Assembly (NCBI GenBank): GCA_943326975.2
Contig: CALPVI020000153.1
Coordinates: 1-5,331 of the forward strand
Direction of reading: 5' to 3'
DNA: 5,331 bases
DNA from: Actinomyces viscosus
GTDB taxonomy: Bacteria; Bacteroidota; Bacteroidia; Flavobacteriales_D; Crocinitomicaceae
The stretch's first letter is position 1; each line of letters opens with the position of its first letter. Both the position numbers and the translations under genes were made by a program. Under the pieces are notes generated by a model. That model ran no database searches. It worked only from the letters and a program-made list of their open reading frames with translations, and was not told the DNA's origin. Shown here piece by piece: positions 1 through 5,331 of the stretch.

Positions 1-1122
1 AAAAAAAATACCATGGATTTTAATATTGAGGGAAAATATTCACTAAAATTAAATTATTGCCCTCAATGTACCGATTTATTTAATAAAAATGGAAATTGTA
101 TTATACCAAGAGTTTATGTAAGTTGCGGTATTAATGAACCTCTTAGAAAAATACAGATTGATTACAAAACAGAAATAAAAATAAATCCTGACTTCCAATT
201 AAAGTCGAACACAGAATTAAAAAATGTTGAAATTTCAGACCCCTGTGAAATATCCGTTTTCAAATATGATGCTTCTAAAACATTAAAAGAAGAAATTACG
301 AAAGCTTTAAATGATTTAGAAAAAGATATAGATAAAGAGATTGGTAAAGTGGATATTAAATTTGAAGCTAACAAAGCTTGGAAATTACTAACTGAACCAA
401 TCGCAATTGGTAATTACGGTTTTTTATATGCCAATCCCAATAGTATCGACATTCAAGAATTGACATTTAACTCAACTTATGCAAATATTGAACTTGCACT
501 TGGTCTAAAACCAATACTGACAAGTAATCTTCAGTCGAATACTACACCAAAAAAAGAACTACCAAAACTATCAAAAGTTACCGACAACAAAGGATTTAAT
601 CTAGCACTAGATATCTATGCTCAATATGATTCCTTAAGTAAAATAATAACTACTGAAATAAAAGGAACTGAAATCGAAATAAAAAAGAAAAGGGTAGTTT
701 TCAACTCTTTTAAAATCTATGGAGCAGATCAAAACAAATTAAATTTTGAAATTGAATTTTCAGGAAGTAAAAATGGTCGCTTATATTTAAACGGAACTCC
801 TACTTTCGATAAAAACACACAAACTATTTCTTTTCCTGACTTAGAATTTGATTTAAAAACAAAAAGTGCTCTGCTAAAATCAGCTAAATGGCTCTTTAGT
901 GAAAAAATAACAAATGAATTGAGAAAGTTAACTATTTTTAATGTGGAAAATTCATTAGTAACAATAAAAAAATCATTAAATAAAGAAATTAATCGTGGGT
1001 TTGAACCATCCCTTTTACTCAAAGGGAGCATCGATAAAATTGAAATTGAATCTATTTACCCATCTTTCAACGAGTTAATCTTAAGAATAAACTCAAGTGG
1101 GCAAGTTTCCCTTGAATTATAA
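1..1122 (+). CDS. DUF4403 family protein, 5' partial
   Basis: The reading frame is open from base 1 to a TAA stop. The first Met is encoded at base 13, but four in-frame codons precede it and no signal peptide follows it. DUF4403 proteins, as I recall them, are longer (about 450-550 residues) and begin with an export or lipoprotein signal, so the true start is probably upstream of the window. Numbering from that Met (369 residues), the family is recognised from a strand-rich stretch with a 'NPDFQLKS'-type segment (about 58-65), an amphipathic helical stretch (about 86-125) with a conserved Trp (123), 'NPNSIDI' (141-147) and a C-terminal beta region ending in alternating hydrophobics. No enzymatic motif is visible. 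All five cysteines (16, 19, 29, 38, 78) lie in the first 80 residues. Function is unknown; an envelope location is inferred from the family. The OmpA-like gene follows 60 bp downstream in the same direction. The family call rests on remembered sequence pattern, not on a search. Confidence 0.72.
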   Translation, partial: KKNTMDFNIEGKYSLKLNYCPQCTDLFNKNGNCIIPRVYVSCGINEPLRKIQIDYKTEIKINPDFQLKSNTELKNVEISDPCEISVFKYDASKTLKEEITKALNDLEKDIDKEIGKVDIKFEANKAWKLLTEPIAIGNYGFLYANPNSIDIQELTFNSTYANIELALGLKPILTSNLQSNTTPKKELPKLSKVTDNKGFNLALDIYAQYDSLSKIITTEIKGTEIEIKKKRVVFNSFKIYGADQNKLNFEIEFSGSKNGRLYLNGTPTFDKNTQTISFPDLEFDLKTKSALLKSAKWLFSEKITNELRKLTIFNVENSLVTIKKSLNKEINRGFEPSLLLKGSIDKIEIESIYPSFNELILRINSSGQVSLEL

Positions 1123-1182
1123 TAAATTTTATTTCATTTTACATTTTTTTTGTAACTTGTGTTTCTGTAGTATAAGATAACT

Positions 1183-2361
1183 ATGAAAAAATATTTACTA
1201 TTATTACTGATTCTTATAAGTAATTTATGCTTATCTCAAGAATACAATGACAATTCAGAATCCATTTCTGACTGCAATGGTGCAATGAACATTTTAGAAC
1301 CAGGTTCATTCTCTATTCAATTGACAAGTAAAGCCGGTAGAGAAAATGACCTCTCAAATTACCCAGTATTAAATGACTCAAAAGAATTCAACTCTGTTTG
1401 GTGTTCATTTATAGCACCATTTGATGGTATATTATATTTAGATGCATTTATTCAAAATGAAAATTTAGAAATGGTAATTTTTGAACAAGCAGATTATGAC
1501 CCTTGTGAAGAAATAAAAAAAGGAAAAGCTGAAATTGTTCGACTAATTCAAAATACAAACTCAAATAAAATCGGACTTTCTTATGATACCTTACAAGGAT
1601 TCTTATATCCTTTAAATCTAAAAGAAGGATCAAAAATTAAAATTCTATTTAATACAAAATCAAAAAACAAAAGTGTAATTAAATTGAATTTAAAATTTGA
1701 ACCAAGCAATGTAAACGAAATTAAAGCAGAATCAAAAATAGTTGATAAAAGAATAAAAAATCAAACCAATAAGACAATTTCAATTTTTGTTCGTGATGTT
1801 ACAAACGGAAAACCAATTATCTCAAATTTAACAATCGAAGGTCTGAAAGAAGACGCTTTGTATTCTGGTAGTGATTTCTTTTTTCCAATAGAAAAGAATG
1901 GCCGTATTAAAATCAAATGCGATGCAATAGGTTACTTTTTTGCAGATAGAAATGAAAATATTCTATTAGAAGATAATATGGAATTAACCATTTGGTTAGA
2001 CCCAGTTGCTAAAGGTAAAACTCTACAAATAGAAGAAATTGAATTTTTCCCAGGTACTAGTGATTTTATGCCTAAAGCAGAACCTAAATTAAGGCGATTA
2101 AAAGATTTTATGGCTTTGAATTCAGATGTTAAAATCGAAATTCAGGGACATGTATTTCATATTGGAGAAAATACGTATGCTGCTCAAAAACTTTCTGAAT
2201 CTAGAGCTAAAAGAGTTTTAACTTATTTAGCAGATAATGGTATTGATAAAACAAGAATGACAGCTATCGGTTATGGTAATTTAAAACCTATCATTGCATT
2301 ACCTAGATTTGCATATGAAGAACAAAAAAATAGACGCGTTGAAATAAAAATAACAAACTAA
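1183..2361 (+). CDS. Secreted OmpA-like C-terminal domain protein
   Basis: A complete 392-residue protein. Residues 1-18 form a signal peptide (two Lys, then a Leu/Ile-rich core) with likely cleavage at LS|QE; Cys16 lacks a proper lipobox, so signal peptidase I is favoured. Residues about 28-173 resemble the beta-sandwich module of many flavobacterial envelope proteins (DCNGA, SVWCSFIAPFDG, DPCEEIKKG, then IGLS). Residues about 197-273 look like a small beta domain of the carboxypeptidase-regulatory type (NGKPI..LTIEG..GYFFAD). Residues about 281-390 are an OmpA-like domain: IEIQGH (318-323), LSESRAKRV (337-345), GIDKTRMTAIGYG (353-365) and NRRVEI (383-388). This domain normally anchors outer-membrane proteins to peptidoglycan, but the motif normally read GHTD is GHVF here, so the usual ligand-binding Asp is absent. 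No beta-barrel is evident, so the protein is probably periplasmic or surface-associated. The start is supported by the signal peptide immediately after it. Family assignment is firm; the exact role is unknown. Confidence 0.88.
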   Translation: MKKYLLLLLILISNLCLSQEYNDNSESISDCNGAMNILEPGSFSIQLTSKAGRENDLSNYPVLNDSKEFNSVWCSFIAPFDGILYLDAFIQNENLEMVIFEQADYDPCEEIKKGKAEIVRLIQNTNSNKIGLSYDTLQGFLYPLNLKEGSKIKILFNTKSKNKSVIKLNLKFEPSNVNEIKAESKIVDKRIKNQTNKTISIFVRDVTNGKPIISNLTIEGLKEDALYSGSDFFFPIEKNGRIKIKCDAIGYFFADRNENILLEDNMELTIWLDPVAKGKTLQIEEIEFFPGTSDFMPKAEPKLRRLKDFMALNSDVKIEIQGHVFHIGENTYAAQKLSESRAKRVLTYLADNGIDKTRMTAIGYGNLKPIIALPRFAYEEQKNRRVEIKITN

Positions 2362-2386
2362 AAAAAGGAAGAGTTTCCCCTTCCTT
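2359..2386 (-). terminator. Intrinsic terminator of the pyrH-frr unit
   Basis: Bases 2365-2371 (AAGGAAG) are complementary to 2380-2386 (CTTCCTT), giving a 7-bp stem with an 8-nt loop. Read on the - strand, the hairpin is followed by a run of U (complement of 2361-2364, continuing the two U at the stem base). It sits 22 bp beyond the frr stop codon. The U-tract overlaps the stop codon of the convergent OmpA-like gene. Read on the + strand the hairpin lacks a good U-tract, so it would terminate that gene less well. Confidence 0.65.
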
Positions 2387-2407
2387 CACTTATCTATTTA
2401 AATAAAA

Positions 2408-2971
2408 TTATATTGTAACAATATCTTTTTCTTTTAATTCAATTAAATCATCTATTTTTTTAACAAAAACATTTGTAATGTTTTGAATTTCAATTTCTGC
2501 GCTTTTTACTAAATCTTCAGATAGACCATCATTTTTCAAATCTTTGATCATATCCATTGCATCTTTTCTATGATTACGAATAATTACTTTTCCATTCTCA
2601 CCTTCTGCTTTTGCTCTTTTTACTAAATCGCGTCTTCTTTCTTCATTCAATGGTGGAACATTAATAATTAACATTTCTCCATTATTTTGAGGTGCAAAGC
2701 CTAAATTTGCATTGATAATACCTCTAGAGATATCATTTAAAACGTTTTTCTCCCAAGCTTGAACAGTTATTGTTCTAGCATCTAAAGTACCAACATTTGC
2801 AACTTTAGATATTGGTGTCATAGTTCCATAATATTCAACCATAACACCTTGCAACATGCTTGGTGATGCTTTACCAGCTCGAATTTTTGTTAATTCGAAA
2901 TCTAAATGTTCAAGTGTTTTATTTGACGAACTTTTAAATTCATCATAAATTAACTGTAAATCTTCAATCAT
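2408..2971 (-). CDS. frr: Ribosome recycling factor (RRF)
   Basis: RRF works with EF-G in the cytoplasm to split the post-termination 70S complex so that subunits, mRNA and tRNA can be reused. The 187-residue length matches the family (about 185). Visible family blocks are the domain I helix with KIRAGKASPSML (29-40), EYYGT at 46-50 near the hinge to the small beta domain II, NVPPLNEERRRDLVK (104-118), IRNHRKDAMD (131-140), and a long C-terminal helix (about 150-185) that completes the three-helix bundle. The Arg residues in RNHRKDA (132, 135) fall in the 23S-rRNA-contacting helix known from E. coli RRF. The ATG lies 12 bp after the pyrH stop, so frr is the second gene of a pyrH-frr operon, the usual bacterial order. 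There is no Shine-Dalgarno. The product is intact, with no odd features. Confidence 0.98.
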   Translation of the reverse strand: MIEDLQLIYDEFKSSSNKTLEHLDFELTKIRAGKASPSMLQGVMVEYYGTMTPISKVANVGTLDARTITVQAWEKNVLNDISRGIINANLGFAPQNNGEMLIINVPPLNEERRRDLVKRAKAEGENGKVIIRNHRKDAMDMIKDLKNDGLSEDLVKSAEIEIQNITNVFVKKIDDLIELKEKDIVTI

Positions 2972-2983
2972 AAAATAAGCTTA

Positions 2984-3688
2984 TTAACTAACAATAGTAC
3001 CTACTTGATTCCCTTCTAATAATTTTCTTAAATTACCAGGAGTATCCATATCAAAAACGATAATAGGCAAATCATTTTCTTTACATAATGTAAATGCCGT
3101 CATATCCATAACTTTTAAATCTTTTTTGAATACATCATCAAACGAAATAGCATCGTATTTTGTAGCTGTTTTATCTTTTTCAGGATCTGCCGTATAAATT
3201 CCATCTACACGAGTTCCTTTTAAGATTACATCCGCATTTACTTCAATTGCTCTTAATGAAGCTGCAGAATCTGTAGTAAAAAATGGATTACCTGTACCAG
3301 CTCCAAAAATTACAACTCTTCCTTTTTCTAAATGACGAACTGCTCTTCTTCTTACAAATGGTTCTGCAATTTCTTTCATCTCAATTGCTGATTGTAAACG
3401 AGTACTAACACCTACTTTTTCTAGAGCTGCTTGCAAAGCCATGCTATTAATCATGGTCGCTAACATCCCCATATAATCTCCGTGAGTTCTATCCATTCCT
3501 CCTTGTTCAGCCTGAACACCTCTAAAGATATTACCTCCACCAATTACAATAGCAACTTCTACACCTAAATCACGAATTTCTTTGATTTCTTCAGCATAAT
3601 TATTTAGACGATTATTATCAATTCCAAATTGTTTATCACCCATTAGTGACTCTCCACTAAGCTTTAAAAGAATTCGTTTATATTTCAT
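2984..3688 (-). CDS. pyrH: UMP kinase (uridylate kinase)
   Basis: PyrH phosphorylates UMP to UDP with ATP, an essential step of pyrimidine nucleotide synthesis. The bacterial enzyme is a hexamer of the amino-acid-kinase fold, unrelated to eukaryotic UMP/CMP kinase. The 234 residues are near the family norm (about 240). Motifs in order are LLKLSGE (7-13, phosphate-binding Lys/Ser/Gly), [10 protein letters not shown] (48-57), [14 protein letters not shown] (65-78, UMP site and subunit contacts), [16 protein letters not shown] (128-143), [15 protein letters not shown] (155-169, nucleotide site) and MDMTAF (194-199). The ATG at 3688 starts directly with the canonical [13 protein letters not shown] and lies about 22 nt below a Bacteroidota -7 element. 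Tandem in-frame TAA codons end the gene, then frr follows. In many bacteria pyrH follows tsf directly; here a terminator and a promoter intervene. Confidence 0.98.
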   Translation of the reverse strand: MKYKRILLKLSGESLMGDKQFGIDNNRLNNYAEEIKEIRDLGVEVAIVIGGGNIFRGVQAEQGGMDRTHGDYMGMLATMINSMALQAALEKVGVSTRLQSAIEMKEIAEPFVRRRAVRHLEKGRVVIFGAGTGNPFFTTDSAASLRAIEVNADVILKGTRVDGIYTADPEKDKTATKYDAISFDDVFKKDLKVMDMTAFTLCKENDLPIIVFDMDTPGNLRKLLEGNQVGTIVS

Positions 3689-3710
3689 GTTGCGTTTTTT
3701 TGAGACAATG

Positions 3711-3742
3711 CAAATATAACTATTTTAGTCTGTAAGAAACAA
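3711..3742 (-). promoter_or_regulatory. Bacteroidota-type promoter for pyrH-frr
   Basis: On the - strand a perfect TAnnTTTG element, TATATTTG, is encoded by 3711-3718, with a TTG at 3740-3742. The 21-nt spacing is within the range described for the primary sigma factor of Flavobacterium and Bacteroides. Transcription should start a few bases downstream, giving a leader of only about 15-20 nt before the pyrH ATG. It lies below the tsf terminator, as expected of an independent promoter. It is a sequence match only; the start site is not shown by the sequence. Confidence 0.7.
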
Positions 3743-3776
3743 TACTAAAATTAGTTTATCAAACATAAATTCACAA

Positions 3777-3807
3777 AAAAAGGCTGAATCTATGATTCAG
3801 CCTTTTT
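3777..3807 (-). terminator. Intrinsic terminator of the rpsB-tsf unit
   Basis: The inverted repeat AGGCTGAATC (3781-3790) / GATTCAGCCT (3794-3803) is perfect, with a 3-nt TAT loop, and extends by four A-T pairs to a 14-bp stem (3777-3790 / 3794-3807). On the - strand it begins 18 bp after the tsf stop and runs into a U-tract (complement of 3775-3781, partly in the stem). This is a textbook rho-independent terminator. Because both flanks are A/T runs it could also work on the + strand, though no + strand gene approaches it. Confidence 0.92.
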
Positions 3808-3825
3808 CAATATTCTTATTTAAGA

Positions 3826-4656
3826 CTAGCTTAAAGAGAAACGTTTGAATTCAACAACTGTTAATCCTTTTTCTGATGTAGATAAGAATTGTTCAACTGT
3901 TAATTTGTTATCTCTAATAAACTGTTGGCTTAATAAAGTACTTTCTTGAAAGAATTTGTTTAATCTTCCTTGAGCGATTTTCTCAGCCATTTCAGCTGGT
4001 TTACCTTCTTGGATTGCTAATTCTTTACCTACTTCTAATTCACGTTCAATTGTACGAGAATCAACTCCGTCTTTATTTAAAGCGATTGGATTCATAGCTG
4101 CAACTTGCATAGCTACTTGTTTACCAGCCTCTTCAGCATCATTAGAGTTACTATTTAAAGCAACTAATGTTGCTAATTGGTTACCTGGGTGGTTGTAAGA
4201 AACAACTTTATCAGCTGCAACTTTAGAATATCCAGAGATAACTAATTTTTCACCAATAACGCCAATTTGCTCAGTAATTTTCTCTTCAATAGTTAATTTC
4301 GCATCATAAGATAATGCTAATAACTCCTCAACAGAATTTGGTAAATTCGCCAATGCTAAATCAACGATTGATTGAACAAAATTTCTGAAGTTTTCATTTT
4401 TCGCAACGAAATCAGTTTCACAGTTTAATGTTAAAATAACACCAATACTACCTTCACCATTTGTTTGAGCGAAAATTACACCTTCTTTTGCCTCATTCTC
4501 ACCACGTTTCGCAGCAATTTTTTGACCTTTTTTACGTAAAATATCGACTGCTTGTTCGAAATCTCCATTTGCTTCAACTAACGCATTTTTGCAGTCCATC
4601 ATACCTGCACCTGTTTGTTGACGTAATTTATTTACTTCTGAAGCTGTGATTGCCAT
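3826..4656 (-). CDS. tsf: Elongation factor Ts (EF-Ts)
   Basis: EF-Ts is the guanine-nucleotide exchange factor that releases GDP from EF-Tu in the cytoplasm. The 276-residue product has the N-terminal UBA-like TS-N domain (about 4-40: VNKLRQQTGAGMMDCKNAL, NGDFEQAVDILRKKG) and the core signature LNCETDFVAKNENF (77-90). In E. coli the matching Asp-Phe of TDFV contacts EF-Tu near the Mg/GDP site; here these are Asp82 and Phe83. The second core subdomain includes HPGNQLATLVAL (155-166) and VAMQVAAMNPIAL (180-192), followed by a helical region and a C-terminal segment (about 220-276). The start Met-Ala-Ile-Thr is the family-typical N-terminus. The gene begins 20 bp after rpsB, as in most bacteria, so the two should share a transcript, ended by the hairpin just beyond the stop. 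It uses TAG as stop, whereas the other genes here use TAA. Confidence 0.98.
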   Translation of the reverse strand: MAITASEVNKLRQQTGAGMMDCKNALVEANGDFEQAVDILRKKGQKIAAKRGENEAKEGVIFAQTNGEGSIGVILTLNCETDFVAKNENFRNFVQSIVDLALANLPNSVEELLALSYDAKLTIEEKITEQIGVIGEKLVISGYSKVAADKVVSYNHPGNQLATLVALNSNSNDAEEAGKQVAMQVAAMNPIALNKDGVDSRTIERELEVGKELAIQEGKPAEMAEKIAQGRLNKFFQESTLLSQQFIRDNKLTVEQFLSTSEKGLTVVEFKRFSLS

Positions 4657-4676
4657 AGCTAAAATTTATTTAAAAA

Positions 4677-5331
4677 TTAATCTTCTTTTGTTTTTGCTTC
4701 ACCTTCTTGAGCTACTTCTTCATTTTTAGCAGCTTTTGCTTTTGGTGTTGCCTCTTCGTCAGAGTCAGTTTTATCTTTAGAGTTTTTACGCTCATCTAAA
4801 CCTTCTTTGATCGCTCCAGTAATCGCTTCTAAAACAACAGCAATAGATTTTGTTGCATCATCATTAGAAGGAATTGGAAAATCAACTAAACGAGGGTTAG
4901 AGTTTGTATCAACCATAGCGAAAGTAGGAATACCTAATCTCTTAGCTTCAGCTAATGCAATGTGCTCTTTTAAAATGTCAACGATGAAAATAGCAGCTGG
5001 TTGACGAGTCATATCAGCGATAGATCCAAAGTTTTTTTCTAACTTCTCTCTTGTACGAGTTTTGAATAATTTCTCTCTTTTATTCAAAGTTTCCCAAGTT
5101 CCATCCGTTTTCATTTTGTCAATTGTTGACATTTTACGGATAGATTTTCTTGTAGTTTGGAAATTTGTCAACATACCACCTGTCCATCTTTCAGTTACAA
5201 ATGGCATATTCAATTCTTTCACTTTATCAGTGATGATTTCTTTAGCTTGTTTTTTTGTAGCAACAAAAAGAACTTTTTTACCCGACTTAGCAATTTGTTT
5301 CATTGCCGCACACGCTTGATCAAGATGTGCA
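4677..5331 (-). CDS. rpsB: 30S ribosomal protein S2 (uS2), 5' partial
   Basis: uS2 binds late in 30S assembly at the head-body junction, near the mRNA exit side. The frame stays open to the window edge: nine further codons (AHLDQACAA) precede the first in-window Met at 5303, so that Met is internal and roughly 45-50 N-terminal residues are missing. Numbering from Met5303, family landmarks are SGKKVLFVATKKQAK (7-21), TERWTGGMLTNFQTTRKSI (37-55), FGSIADM (92-98), the S2 signature from PAAIFIVDI to RLGIP (102-126) and MVDTNSNP...DFPIPSNDDA (130-150). The folded domain ends near residue 170. It is followed by a tail of about 39 residues rich in Lys, Glu, Asp and Ala, probably disordered. tsf follows after 20 bp in the usual order. 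The rpsB promoter, and any S2-binding autoregulatory leader, would lie outside the window. Confidence 0.97.
   Translation of the reverse strand, partial: AHLDQACAAMKQIAKSGKKVLFVATKKQAKEIITDKVKELNMPFVTERWTGGMLTNFQTTRKSIRKMSTIDKMKTDGTWETLNKREKLFKTRTREKLEKNFGSIADMTRQPAAIFIVDILKEHIALAEAKRLGIPTFAMVDTNSNPRLVDFPIPSNDDATKSIAVVLEAITGAIKEGLDERKNSKDKTDSDEEATPKAKAAKNEEVAQEGEAKTKED

Noticed and set aside
1123..1182. Possible promoter or terminator between the DUF4403 and OmpA-like genes (TACATTTT, TAACTTGT, T-run).
   Set aside because: The near-matches to TAnnTTTG each miss a key base and lack a TTG at the right spacing. The T-run has no GC-containing stem before it. The composition is simply AT-rich.
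1183..1239. Reading the OmpA-like N-terminus as a lipoprotein signal with Cys16 lipidated.
   Set aside because: The residues before Cys16 are Ser-Asn-Leu, which does not fit a lipobox. Cleavage at Ser18|Gln19 fits signal peptidase I better.
162..1633. Open frames on the - strand opposite the DUF4403 and OmpA-like genes (about 61-100 codons).
   Set aside because: They are low-complexity Phe/Leu/Ser-rich translations typical of antisense to AT-rich, Lys/Asn/Glu-rich genes, and no start signal or family match is visible.
2974..2985. Perfect 12-bp palindrome AATAAGCTTATT in the pyrH-frr spacer.
   Set aside because: It is short, AT-rich and has no U-tract, and it partly consists of the tandem TAA stop codons. 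It is most likely chance and too weak to be a terminator or operator.
4461..5319. Open frames on the + strand opposite tsf and rpsB (about 62, 65 and 85 codons).
   Set aside because: They lie antisense to well-conserved genes, have no recognisable motifs, and mirror the codon bias of the real genes.
1..5331. Mobile element, CRISPR array, tRNA/rRNA gene, riboswitch or defence system.
   Set aside because: I found no terminal inverted repeats, direct-repeat arrays, cloverleaf or rRNA segments, or nuclease/transposase motifs. The only notable inverted repeats are the two terminators.

Overview
The window looks like a chromosomal segment of a low-GC member of the Bacteroidota, most likely a flavobacterium. 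The evidence is AT-rich coding DNA, the absence of visible Shine-Dalgarno sequences before every start codon that can be examined, a -33/-7 promoter of the Bacteroidota type (TTG / TAnnTTTG), a signal peptide cut just before Gln, and an OmpA-like protein whose N-terminal module resembles those common in flavobacteria.

The layout is two gene groups running towards each other. On the + strand (1-2361) are two cell-envelope genes. The first is a DUF4403-family protein whose 5' end lies outside the window. The second is a secreted protein with an N-terminal beta-sandwich-like region, a middle beta domain and a C-terminal OmpA-like domain that lacks the usual peptidoglycan-binding Asp. On the - strand (5331 down to 2408) is the widely conserved translation/nucleotide cluster rpsB - tsf - pyrH - frr: ribosomal protein S2 (5' end cut by the window), elongation factor Ts, UMP kinase and ribosome recycling factor.

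The cluster appears to be split into two transcription units. A strong hairpin with a U-tract follows tsf, and a good Bacteroidota promoter lies between that terminator and pyrH. pyrH and frr are 12 bp apart and should be co-transcribed. A second hairpin ends the pyrH-frr unit in the 46-bp gap facing the OmpA-like gene. The longest stretch without a gene is the 137-bp tsf-pyrH spacer.

Nothing here looks like a mobile element, CRISPR array, RNA gene or defence system. The - strand genes are housekeeping genes with their diagnostic motifs intact. The less familiar material is in the two envelope genes: an N-terminal cysteine cluster and a possible two-fold repeat in the DUF4403 protein, and a non-canonical ligand site in the OmpA-like domain.
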